From Rugalucina vietnamica (taxonomy: Eukaryota; Mollusca; Bivalvia; Lucinida; Lucinidae): 64,000 nt of DNA. The position numbers were made by a program, and so were the translations under genes. Positions 10,513 through 21,168 of the stretch are shown piece after piece (within the stretch, counting starts at the first letter, position 1; every line of letters begins with the position of its first letter). The notes below the pieces were generated by a model. The model was given only the letters and a program-made list of their open reading frames with translations. It had not been told where the DNA came from and did not search any database. The stretch lies in assembly GCA_964017185.1 (NCBI GenBank), contig OZ024880.1:40390329-40454328 (forward strand), written 5' to 3'.

Positions 10513-13500
10513 CTACAATACAAACTGCTTAAGCAAACTTATAGTCTTACTAAAATTTCTTTCTGCATTTGTTTTCTCAATAAATGAGGCTGCATTGTAG
10601 ATTTTTCGAACAATTAACTCAAATGCTCTATTTACTGTGAAAGTTTGATTTTCATGCTTTACGCTATTTCTGATTTTCCAAAGCTCCCACTTTGCTATAT
10701 GCAATACAAAATTAATAAACATTCTAATGATTTTATTTGCATGTAAATGACCTAGTATTATATCATGTGATTGAAGTGCTATGTTACAGTTAAAATGTCT
10801 GCTTATTATTTCATTCATTTTATCCTGGAGAACATCGTTTATTCCTTTAGAAAAAGGGCATAAAGCAAAAAGGTGCCTAACGTCTTCAGTTTCAAGTCTA
10901 CAACCAGAGGACCAATGGTCCTGTAAACGCTCACCTGAGATCAGCTGCATATACCAATAAACATGTTTGAATATTATGGTATTTAACTCCAGTGCAGGGG
11001 CAGATAAGCCCTTGGGCCATTTTCTTTTTTCAGAATCTTCAATATTCTGTCCATTTGCCAATTTCCTGTTGGTTTTTTCCTTCAAATTACATTTTAACAG
11101 TTTTCCCAATTCAGATGCACAGGCAACCCATGTTGACCTTGCCATAAACTTGGTCAAGGTCATCACAGGGTCATGATTTATATATACATTGGAGTACTTT
11201 AGCCATCGATGCCTCACGCCAAGTTTCCTTGAAATCAGTCTATTGGTTTCAGAGAAGATGATTTTTGATGGGTTTTTACCATATATGGGCATGGCGGCCA
11301 TCTTGGTCATGTGACCTAGATTATTTATATACACATTGATTCCCCCATTCTATAGATGCTTCACTTAAAATTTGGCTTTGTTTAGCCAAGCGGTTTCAGA
11401 GGAGAAGACGTTTGAATATTATGGAAATATACATGTATATTGCCCCGGGGTGGGGGCACATGAGCCCCTGGGGTCCAATTTTTTTCAGAATCATTAATAT
11501 CCAGTCCTACTGCCCATTTCCTGCAAGACTTTCACTTTAAATGACATTTTAAAAGTTTTCCCGATTCAAATGCATTGGTGACCTATGTTGACCTTCCCGT
11601 AAAATAGGTCAAGGTCATCACAGGGTCATGATTTATATACACATTGTAGTGCTTGAGCCATCGATGCTTCATGCCAAATTTCGTTGAAATCGGTCAACCG
11701 GTTCTGGAGAAGAAGATTTTTGAACGGTTTTTACCATATATGGGCATGGCGGCCATCTTGGTCATGTGACCTGGATTTTTTATATACATATTTGTTACCC
11801 CTTCCTATTGATGCTTCACATAACATTTCGCTTTGATTGGCCAAGCGGTTTCAGAGGAGAAGATGTTTGAATATTATGGAGATATACATGTATATTGCCC
11901 CGGGGTGGGGGCGGATGAGCCCCTGGTGCCCATTTTTTTTCAGAATCATTAATATTCAGTCCTACTGCTCATTTTCTGCAAGATTTTTCCTTTAAATGAC
12001 AATTTAACAATTTTTCCCATTCAAATGCATTCGCGACCTATGTTGACCTTGCCGTAAAATAGGTCAAGGTCATCATAGGGTCATGATTTATATACACATT
12101 GTAGTGCTTGAGCCATTAATGCTTCATGCCAAGTTTGGTTGAAATCGGTCCAGTGGTTCCGGAGAAGAAGATTTTTGAAGGGTTTTTACCATATATGGGC
12201 ATGGCGGCCATCTTGGTCATGTGACCTGGATTATTTATATACACATTGGTTCCCCCTTCCCATAGATGCTTCATGTAAAATTTGGCTTTGATTGGCCAAG
12301 CGGTTTCAGAGGAGAAGATCTTTGAAAATGGTGGACGACGGACGACGGACGGACGACGGACGGACGGACGACGGACGGACGACGGAGCATGGGTATACTA
12401 TAAGCTCACCTTGTGAGCCTGACGGCTCAGGTGAGCTAAAAATGGCAAAGGCCGTCAGAAAAATTCATTAATTGAAGTCTGTGCTCCGTAAATATGGCAT
12501 TGTGTATGATTTTCCATTGAAATTGTTTTTCCTTGTTAGTACATGGTATTTCAAGAGACGTACGCCAAATCATTTTCCAGTTAAAGGGTTGATTAAACAT
12601 TATTTCCCATTTTATTTGAGATTTAGGATTATAAGTTTCATCTAATAAGAACTTGTGTATGTATTTTTGCTTGAGTTTATCAGGTTCGATTTGCTCTTCG
12701 TTTGAATATATTTTAAGTTCAGGTGTAATCTTAAATTTAGCCGGTGAAGAGGTTTCACTAATGTCTGCCTTTAAAATGTTAACCCATCTTTCTGGTATAG
12801 TTTTTAATTTTGGTGTATTTCTGTCGCCAATTCGTTGTATCTGTTAGAGCATTATTTATGTACGCCTCACTGTGAAAAGAATTTGTGTCATTATCCCATA
12901 TATCTCGTACCGTTTTGATATTACATATACTAAAATTTGGATAAAAAATAGGTGTATTTCTACAGCATATATTTATATTACCAAAAAGGTTTGAATTCAA
13001 TACTGAACTTCTGTCATTAATTTTCATTTTACCTCGAAATGTTGCCCAGGAATATATGGCTTTTTGGTAAAAGTCGGGAAGGTCTGACACATCTAGGCCT
13101 TTTAGATTTGAGCATTTACAAAGGAAGAATACGTCACTATACTGTTGATCAAATTTTCTCAGCCAGTGCTTCCCTATGGCATTCCAGTGAGCTGAGTCTG
13201 ATATCAGAATCTTGTAAATCAATTTTATTTGTTTTGATATTAAGGTATTACGAAAGTTTGGCATATTAATTCCACCCTCACTTTTTTCTAAATACATTGT
13301 ATTTCTACTAACCAAAGGCTGTTTATTATCCCATAAGAAAGACCAAAGAAGTGAAGTCTATCTCCTTAACCACCATGTTTGGAAACTTCAGCGACTCAGC
13401 AAGGAATCCGATTTGTGAAAGAATTAGAGTTTTAATTACCAATACCTTTCCAGTATAAGTTAAATCTCTGGTCTTCCAAACCTGGATGCAATTTTTTATC

Positions 13501-13795
13501 TTGTTTATTTTTTCTAACCAGATAGCATGTTCGTCAATGTTATATCCGTGATGAATACCTAAAGTTTTAACATTATCTTTGGTCCATTTTATCTCATTGA
13601 ATTCAGGTATTTTATTTCTCCATGGACCAGTATAGAGGCCATATGTTTTAGTTTTATTTACCTTAGCCCCAGATGATTTTTCAAAGGAATCTAACACTTT
13701 AAAACATTCTAAAATTGAATCCTCGCTGGTTACAAAAAATTGACTATCGTCAACATATGCATTGATTGAACTTTCTAATGTAATGCTTCACGGAT
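10513..13795 (-). pseudogene. L1/Tx1-like reverse transcriptase, C-terminal part, broken
   Basis: The reading starts within the RT catalytic motif (AYVDD at 13746-13760), continues through KVNKTKTYGLYTGPW and W..R.LTYTGK, then the GGINMPNF thumb region (12779-13315), and after the Helitron-like insertion ends at 10513. Pieces 13326-13697 and 12779-13315 need a frame change between them, and another follows KIKNYTRKM near 12785. Across the insertion the frame is continuous and gives a CCHC knuckle, C-HF-C...H-LFAL-C. The W..R.L...GK pattern and GG motif are typical of the L1/Tx1 group; the exact clade is uncertain. Confidence 0.65.
10904..12439 (+). mobile_element. Helitron-like element, copy E, inside a LINE ORF
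   Basis: A complete 1536-bp copy. 5' end CCAGAGGACCAATGGTCCTG then CGCTCACCTGA; three core units with marks near 11308, 11763 and 12208; a (GACG/GACGG)n tract at about 12333-12386; 3' end GGCTCAGGTGAGCTAA. Removing exactly this span with no duplication restores the LINE reading frame and its CCHC zinc knuckle, which fixes both ends to within a 2-base ambiguity (shared AA) and shows no target-site duplication, as expected of Helitron-type rolling-circle insertion. Confidence 0.85.
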
Positions 13796-14411
13796 GGGGA
13801 ATAAATATATGAAAATTTGCTTGAAGTCGAATGAGAAATAATGTTTTTATAGGAACTTTTGACTCGGCCAGCGTATACAGAAAACCCGTTGGCAAATGAC
13901 GTTAACGTCTTGGTGTGCTACGGGTAGCGCTAACATGCATCAAACAAATTGCAACAGAAACGATGCCTATCAAGCGATTTGTCTGAAACTTTCTATGCTT
14001 GTTTGTATTAAATTGATCGCAAACATACGGTTATTTCAGAGAAATCACATATATACTTTTGATTTTATTGACAAAGTCCACGAACTTTTTGCTTTCCCCT
14101 CGTAGGTTCTCTAATGCATCAATTGTGTCATTTTTCTTAGAAGAATGACCAAATATCTGATTTTATTCTATGCTGAGTTTCATTAAATTCAGTTGAAAAC
14201 TTATTTCACTTATTTAGGTTAGTATGGATGATCAGTTGGATTGACAACTGAATACACAGCTGTTTGGACAGATGTATTTATGGGACGTTCCCCTCTGAGA
14301 TGAGCTCTACCACAAACTAATTTGTATTTTTCACCCATGTTCACTCTGATCCAGTTAAGATTGATTTAACACATGGATCTTGCCTCTGCTGATCTTGCTG
14401 CATCTCTTAGA

Positions 14412-15067
14412 TTAAAAAAGAGGCTGAAAATCCATATCTATTGTATGATCACCTAAAATTTGTAGCATTGATGTTCCTTGGCTCTTTGGGACATCCAACA
14501 TTTTTTTGGGAGAAACATGTGCAGGTCTCTGGACTTCTTTCTCATACAGATACAGTTTGTCACCAACTCTATCAAAAAACCCTGCTTTAATATCAGGCCA
14601 TCTTATTTTCTCAGAATGTGTTGGGACTCCAGAACATAAGTGTCTGTAATTTAATGCCATCCATAAAACAACCACCGAAGTATATTTTAAACTTTTTTTG
14701 GTGTCGTCAAAAAGTTCAGTGTCTTCACTATCCGCAATTGTTGACATCAGGATATCCTCTTCTGAATCGTAACACATTAACTGATAGTTTTGTAATGTAA
14801 TTGAAATAGCTGGAACAAGACTACTTATCATTTTATCCTTGTTGTCTTTTTTTTGGAGGAAGGAAAAAACAATTGACTGTGCTGTTAACTGCATTTCTAC
14901 AGCAAGTGCATTATCAACCTTTATTTCCACTGACGATACTGAACTTTCTGTTTCAGTATCTTCTGCTGTAGATAACTGGTCTCCAGCTGCTGGTAGTGCA
15001 TCTGGTACTTGGACTACCACATCCTCCAACATAATGTCTACATTTCCATGCCATCCTTTCAAACAAC
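14412..15067 (-). CDS. last exon of an unrecognised host gene
   Basis: Acceptor TTTCCTTTCTGCAG precedes the exon (AG at 15068-15069). The exon supplies two bases finishing a split glycine codon, then 217 codons to TAA. It opens CLKGWHGNVDIML, followed by an acidic Ser/Thr-rich stretch and a conserved-looking core with QSIVFSFLQKK, VVVLWMALNYRHLCSGVP and KAGFFDRVGDKLYLYE. No signal peptide or membrane span is evident. I do not recognise the function; WHG-N-VDI and the Q...VFSF helix recall uncharacterised multi-copy invertebrate proteins, from memory only. The frame is clean while all surrounding DNA is repeats, and the phase matches the upstream exon at 20362-20604. The intron between is 5.3 kb. 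Confidence 0.65.
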
Positions 15068-15175
15068 CTGCAGAAAGGAAATAACTGTTATTAAGTAACT
15101 GAATGAGTGTTGCTCACTTGATCTACATACTTTGGCGAAATACATTTTCACTTTTCTCCATACAAAAACAAGTAG

Positions 15176-16350
15176 CTCAAGGGCAAAGATCGCTCACCTG
15201 AGATCCTTAATCAGTACAAATTTTCACAAAGAAATAGCCCCTCTGACCTGTGCATTGTCCCAAGACAGGAGCAAGCTGGTAACCCCTGTTGGACAAAATT
15301 TCAATACTATCATTTTGTCCATTTGTTGTTAATTTGAAAAAAAAAAAAACATTCTAACTCTTTCTAGATATTATGCCTGTCCTGGTTAGCAAGTATGAAA
15401 ACAATCTGATCAGAAATGGCCGAAAAAAAAAACCCCGAAGAAACCCTATTTTTCAACGCTCAGGGACCGGTGCGTTCCTTTACCGGAATGGACCGGAATG
15501 GGCTTGATTACCGGAATGGACTACCGGAATGGACATTTATATGTGTCCTTGGGTAATTTTCATTTAGTTTTTAATGACAGTGTTGCCTAGAATATGCACA
15601 GACTGGGGTTAGTCAAAGAATTGTGTGGTTTAAGTACCGCAATTTTGTGTTCCATACGATGGGGTAGAACCGTAAAAGCCTACCTCATGTGCTCACATAC
15701 GCTTGGGGTACTGTCACAGTGCCAGCACGTTATACTCATTTCTATTTGCTCCTATGATGTAGAATAACCCTTGAGATGTCTATTATATTTCTATCAAAGG
15801 AATCTCTGAGCTATAACCGCACCCCAGACCCCACCCCTACTGAGCTACCCTAAACCATCATGGAGAGCAAATTTGCTATACTTACATGAAACAAATCTCA
15901 TCCAAACTATTAATATAACTTAGAAAGTAAGTTTAGTGTATATAAAATGCATTCAAAGTACCCAATACTGCAGATAAGTGTCCATTCCGGTAGTCCATTC
16001 CGGTAATTCTGTCCATTCCGGTCCATTCCGGTAAAGGAACGCACCCCTCAGGGACAGATAATTCGAAACTCAAAGTTCAAACCAATTCAAGATATTATGC
16101 CTGTCCCTGTTACCTGCAAATTATATACTTGGAATGGTCAGTGACAAATTACTGGTACCTGCAAGTATGAAAAAGATTTAAAAAAATGACTGAGAAAACC
16201 TTGGGACACCAATTATTTTAAATCAAACATGCAATCTGGCTGACTCAAGGCTATTTGTCACTTCTTCTCCCCACCTCATTGATGCTCTACATAAAATGTG
16301 CTTAAGTTTGGCCACATAGACGAGATATTCAAGTTCTAAATTTTGCACTA
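15176..16350 (+). repeat. degenerate Helitron-like sequence, third subfamily
   Basis: A head-like CAAGGGCAAAGATCGCTCACC at about 15178-15199 and the phrase ATTATGCCTGTCC(C)TG, which recurs at 19650-19670. It is split by the MITE at 15468-16046 between the two CTCAGGGAC copies. Boundaries beyond the head are unclear. Confidence 0.4.
15468..16046. mobile_element. foldback MITE, CCGGAATGG-array arms, 9-bp duplication
   Basis: A 579-bp element flanked by CTCAGGGAC at 15459-15467 and 16047-16055. Inverted arms of about 70 bp each hold four copies of CCGGAATGG (left) and four of CCATTCCGG (right), starting (C/G)GGTGCGTTCC. The interior has no ORF. A 9-bp duplication with long arms is usual for Mutator-like (MULE/foldback) elements; an 8-bp reading (CTCAGGGA, hAT-like) is possible. 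Confidence 0.8.
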
Positions 16351-16437
16351 GGTAATACTAATCGGTACTAGTTGGACCTTAAATTCAGCTATAAAAGAAG
16401 TTTTAAGCATATTAATAATTTCCCTAAATATTAAATT

Positions 16438-17261
16438 GTCTTTACCGTAACGATTATGAAATTGCATGTAAAGTTTATTTTAGAATTTGTTACCAACCCA
16501 AACCATTAATATTTACCCCGTTACAGTTTTGTCTTTACCATAACAAAGCAATGTTGTTACGGTAAAGACTGTTATGGTAAAGACTTATTTCATTAATTTT
16601 AATCATAAAACTGTAGACTTTGATTTTATAGAAGAACTTTGGTACCATAGTCTAAAAAGAAACACATTCTCCTTCAATGCTAAACCACATAAGGCCAAAA
16701 AAAATAATAAGAATGTTTCCGGTAACATGCCAGAAAAAAAATGGGTCGATAGGTCGCGATTTTTTTTTTTTTTTTTTTTTTGAGGGAAGCCTTACCATGC
16801 CTTACCATGTAAAATACCTGAACATAGATATACAGTTTAATCAGAATTAAACTATTTTCTCCTCCAGTGCACATGCACAGCTTCTTTGTTATTTTTTTTT
16901 ATTCATTTGCCAGTCCGATACTTGAAAAACACGATATTTTTTCGATTTTCGAGTTTTTATTTTCGGAAAACAGGAAAAAAAATATTAGAGTCGGGGAGTT
17001 TTTGACAGGGTCGGTCGGGTGGCCTAACATAAAACTTTCAACCAATTTGCCCGTTACGGTAAAGGACACTGAAAAAAATTACTGTGCCAACTCCACCAAT
17101 AAATGCTTATTTTGCTATAGGCTGCTGAACCATATTATATACAAACTTTAAATCAAGGATGAAAGGGTATATGAAGCTACAGGATAATGACTTTCAAAGA
17201 AAAAAAAATCTCATTTATTTTCCAGCTGGTGCCTTGAACGTGTTAGCGTTACGGTAAAGAC
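16438..17261. repeat. six-copy GTTACGGTAAAGAC motif cluster
   Basis: Copies at 16438-16451 and 16531-16544 (reverse), 16556-16569 and 16571-16584 (forward), 17053-17066 (forward, GGA variant) and 17248-17261 (forward). Together they resemble subterminal binding-site arrays of DNA transposons, but no terminal repeats or target duplication were identified. A 22-base T run lies at about 16761-16782. Confidence 0.5.
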
Positions 17262-17654
17262 AAAATCTTTTTAACCCATATGTATGTAGATAGAAAAACT
17301 TTTGAGAAAGACTTTTTGAGACAACATTGTTTTCAATTACAAATGCTAAATAAGGCTTTTATTAAACACATAGAAAATTTGGATCAATTATTTTTGCTCT
17401 TATATAAAAAATCTATGTTAAAGTCTGAGAAATGAACGCGAGACGGCCAAAAAAGTGCAATTTTACGGCTTTGGGCCAAGAAATTTCACATATGAAAACA
17501 AATTAAACACATGGTTTGTGTTGTTTCAAGCAAAATGCAGCCCAAACCAAGTATTGGACAAAAAATTAATAAGAAATATGCTTTTATTTAGCTAAAATCT
17601 TCATGGGACAGAAATTTTCACATATTTTGACAATAACTCATATACTAATACCTC

Positions 17655-17691
17655 ATTGGAGCCTTCGGCTCGGATGAGCTAACAAAAACTC
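17655..17691 (+). repeat. isolated Helitron-like 3' terminus
   Basis: GGAGCCTTCGGCTCGGATGA followed by GCTAA: the family's terminal hairpin and TAA end with a few changes. It may close the degenerate element starting near 15178. Confidence 0.45.
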
Positions 17692-17766
17692 TGATGATGA
17701 TGATGAACAACTGGACCTAAAACATTACGAGAATACAGGTAAAATGGTACTTGGTGATAATATAAA

Positions 17767-19564
17767 CCAGAGGACCAATGGTTCTGAAAGCGCTCACCTG
17801 ATATCTGGTCCTGGAACACATTTGAATGATACTGGGCCAAAGCAGAATGAGGGCTCAGGGAATAACATTGACCTATGATAATTATATATTTTCATTCGCT
17901 CATTTTATTGACTGTATCTACCAATTTTCAGGTCACAGGCTGCAATAATTTCTAAATGAACATCAGCCAACTGGTTCCGGAGAACATTTTTGAAGGCTTT
18001 TTACCATAATATTATATGGTCATGGTGGCCATCTTGGTCATGTGACCTGCACTTCGCCAACATAATTTATTTCCATCATACCATGGAGGCTCCATATCAA
18101 ATTTGACTTCAATCCGCCCAGTCATTCCTGAGAAAAAAAGTTTGAAGTTTGATATGTAAATGACCTCGGGCCAAGGTAAAGGAGTGACCTTGACCTATAT
18201 TACACACAAACCTTCATTATCTCTTTTAGTGGTCTGCATCTACCAACTTTCAGGTCCTAGGCTGCAAGTTTCCAAAATATCCATTGATTTCACTTTTTCC
18301 CATGTAAAAGCCCAAGTTAACAAATTTGACCTTGCTGTAAAATAGGTCAAGGTCATCCCAGGGTCATGATTTATAACAATGATGGGCCCGAATCCCCGAT
18401 GCTACATACCAAGTTTCATAGAAATCGGCCCAGTGGTTCCAGAGAAGAAGATTTTTGAAGGTTTTATATGGTCACGGTGGCCATCTTGGTCATGTGACCT
18501 GCAGTTCGTCAATTTACTTTCATTCCCCCATCCCATGGAGGCTCCATATCAAATTTGACTTCAATCCGCCCAGTGATTTCTGAGAAAAATAAGTTTGAAG
18601 TTTGATATGTAAATGACCTCGGGCCAAGGTCAAGGAGTGACCTTGACCTATATTACTTATAAATCTTCATTATCTCTTTTAGTTGTCTGCATCTACCTAG
18701 TTTAAGGTCCCAGGCTGCAACAGTTTCCGAAATATCCATTGTTTTCGATTTTCCCCATGTAAAAGCCTAAGTTACCAAATTTGACCTTGCCGTAAAATAG
18801 GTCAAGGTCATCCCAGGGCCATGATTTATAAATACTTTGATGGGCCCGTGTCCCCGCTGCTATATACCAAGTTTCGTGGAAATCGGCCCACTGGTTGCAG
18901 AGAAGATTTTTGAAGGGTTTTCACCATATATGGTCATGGCGGCCATCTTGGTCATGTGACCTGCACTTTGCTAACATACTCTCATTCCCTATATCAAAAT
19001 TTGACTTCACCCCGCCCAGTCGTTTCTTAGAAAAATAAGTTTGAAGTTTGATATGTAAATGACCTTGGGTCAAGGTCAAGGACCTATATTATTTATAAAC
19101 CTTCATTATCTCTTTAAGTTGTCTGCATCTGTCAAGTTTCAGGTCCAAGCTTGCAACAGTTTCTGAAATATCCATTGTTTTCACTTTTTCCAATGTAAAA
19201 CAGTAAAAGCCTAAGTTACCAAATTTGACCTTGCTGTAAAATAGGTCAAGGTCATCCCAGGGTCATGATTTATATACACTTTGATGGGCCAGAGTCCCCG
19301 ATGCTACATAATAAGTTTCGTGGAAATCGGCCCACTGATTCTGGAGAAGATTTTTGAAGGGTTTTTACCATATATGGGCATGGTGGCCATCTTGGTCATG
19401 TGACCTCAATTATTTATATACACATTGGTTCCCCCTTCCTATAGATGCTTAGCATAAAATTTGGCTTTGATTGGCCAAGCGGTTTCAGAGAAGATCTTTG
19501 AAATTGTGGATGGACGACGGACGGACGCCGGAGCATGGGTATACTATAAGCTCACCTTGTCTAA
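17767..19564 (+). mobile_element. Helitron-like element, copy G (3' hairpin damaged)
   Basis: 5' end CCAGAGGACCAATGGTTCTG then CGCTCACCTGA. Four core units with marks near 18039, 18491, 18953 and 19398, mixing the two core subfamilies (the last unit matches copies A/B/E, the earlier ones copies C/D). A (GACGG)n tract at about 19509-19530 is followed by AAGCTCACCTTGT, then abruptly CTAA; the second half of the terminal hairpin is missing. It lies in the intron between the host-gene exons. Confidence 0.7.
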
Positions 19565-19950
19565 GAGATAACTTTTTCTATGTTCAAGGGCATGTTACTC
19601 TACAGCAAACAATCCAATCCAGCGAAAATTCAAATTCTTAAAACTGAAAATTTATGCCTGACCCTGTTACCTGCAAGTTTGAAGAAGATTGAAAATAGCC
19701 AAGAAAAGGTGAAGATACCATGTTTCCAGTTGTACAGTTGCCATAGCAACCAAAGGTATGGACTGATCTGCACAGAAATATAATGCAAGCTCATCCCCCA
19801 GACATAGAATCTAATCAGGATTGGCCAAATAGTTTCAGAGATATTGCTTTTTGAAAGTGTGGAGTACCATTAACAGACACTGGATGACGCTTGTTCCAGG
19901 CTATACTATAAGCTGAACCTTGTGAGCCTTTGGCTCAGGTGACCTACAAA
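19565..19950 (+). repeat. degenerate Helitron-like copy H
   Basis: A diverged copy of the 15176-type subfamily with TTATGCCTGACCCTGTTACC and GTTGCCATAGCAACC, ending GTGAGCCTTTGGCTCAGG, a clear remnant of the terminal hairpin. Confidence 0.5.
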
Positions 19951-20361
19951 TATCATCATGTGATTCTCAATCAGGTGGTACCTCTCCAAACAGGTTTTAG
20001 GCCATTCTTAAAAATATTTTTGTTTCCCCTTACCTGACCCCGTCAAAAAGGAATGGGTTGGTCAGTCGGAATTTTTTTCTTTTTCTCTTTCCCAAAGAAT
20101 GATTATAAATCAACAAGATTAAAGATAATTTATTCAAATCAATGTTCAATTTAAAATTTAATAACACAATCATATTGAAAAATGACAAAATAATGAGGCC
20201 AAAACCCTAAATGGAAAAGAATTTTTAGTCAGGAAAAAATTTTTTTGATTTTGAAATGGTGAATAAATTTTTTTTTGGTAGGGCCATTTTTCTAGGGTCT
20301 GTCTATATGGGGAAACGAAAACTATTTTGAATTTGGCCTTAATCATATTTTATCCACATAC
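19951..20361. other. intronic sequence, nothing recognised
   Basis: AT-rich, no ORF, no repeat seen elsewhere in the window. It ends at the donor site of the exon at 20362-20604 (minus-strand GTATGT). Confidence 0.5.
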
Positions 20362-20604
20362 CAAAGCTTGTGTCACCCTCTTCCCCAGAAATAGGATCCC
20401 CTTTTTCACAAGGACACTTGTTATTCATTTCGGCTAATGACAAATGAGCGTAATTCTCAATTATGTAGTTCTTGTCTTTCTTATTCACTGCCACCATCGC
20501 AAGCTGTGAAATCAGATGCTGGGCCACCATGACAGCCCATAGACGTTCAGGAATTTCTTTTGTACGCTCTCTTTTAGCTTCAGTGTACAATAACTCACCA
20601 TGGT
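20362..20604 (-). CDS. internal exon of the same unrecognised host gene
   Basis: A 243-base exon on the minus strand: acceptor TTATATTTACAG (AG at 20605-20606) and donor G|GTATGT (GT at 20360-20361). Entry and exit are both phase 1, and exit joins in frame to the exon at 14412-15067. The ~81 residues include ELLYTEAKRERTKEIPERLW, a helix with MVAQHLISQLAMVAV, and NNKCPCEKGDPISGEEGD next to the joint. No match recognised. A Helitron-like element begins at 20619, only 14 bases intronward of the acceptor, so the polypyrimidine/branch region is now partly element sequence. Confidence 0.6.
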
Positions 20605-21168
20605 CTGTAAATATAAAACCAGAGGACCAATGGTCCTGAAAGCGCTCACCTGACATCTTGTCCTCAACACATTTAAACCTAAGTTTTTATTTTCATATGT
20701 AAATGACCTTGGGCGAAGGACACGAAATTACCTTGATCTTCAATACTTACTCATTTAAAAAGTTGTCTGTATCTACCAACTTTTAGGTCTAAGGCTTAAA
20801 TCCATTGTTTTCATTTTCCCATTGAAAAGCCTATACTACAAAATTTGACCTTGCCGTAAATTAGGTCAAGGTCAACCCAGGGTCATAATTTGAACACACT
20901 ATGATGGGCCCGAGTCCCTGATGATACATACCAAGTTTCATGGAAATCGGCCCAGTGGTTCTGGAGAAGATTTTTGCATGGTAAATTTTATGTTTTTTCC
21001 ATGACACCCCTGGGGCGGGGCCCGTATGGACCCTAGGGGCATGGTTGGTAAGATTTATGAAGAGGACCAACATACATTGGTACACACAAAATATGAAAGC
21101 TCTGGGCCTTGTGGTTTCGGAGAAGAAGATTTTTTTATGTTTTTCCCATTGCAAGTCTATGGGAGCTA

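Larger units (their letters stand above)
9774..13795 (-). mobile_element. 5'-truncated L1/Tx1-like LINE with poly(A) tail
   Basis: On the minus strand: RT C-terminal half from about 13795, stop near 10513, an approximately 700-bp 3' region, and a 41-base poly(A) seen as T at 9774-9814. The 5' end is truncated inside the RT, as usual after incomplete target-primed reverse transcription. It lies within the mariner element and is itself split by a Helitron-like element at 10904-12439. No clear target duplication was found. Confidence 0.65.
9082..14102 (+). mobile_element. mariner-like element, split by a LINE
   Basis: Terminal inverted repeats of about 30 bp differ at one position: left CGACGGGAAAGCAAAAAGTT..., right the reverse complement of CGAGGGGAAAGC.... 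TA flanks both (9080-9081, 14103-14104). The mariner part is 9082-9773 plus about 13796-14102; the middle is a LINE carrying a Helitron-like element. The remaining mariner sequence is about 1 kb, shorter than the usual 1.3 kb, and keeps only a transposase N-terminal remnant (9482-9685). CGAGGGG-type ends and a TA duplication fit mariner. Confidence 0.7.
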
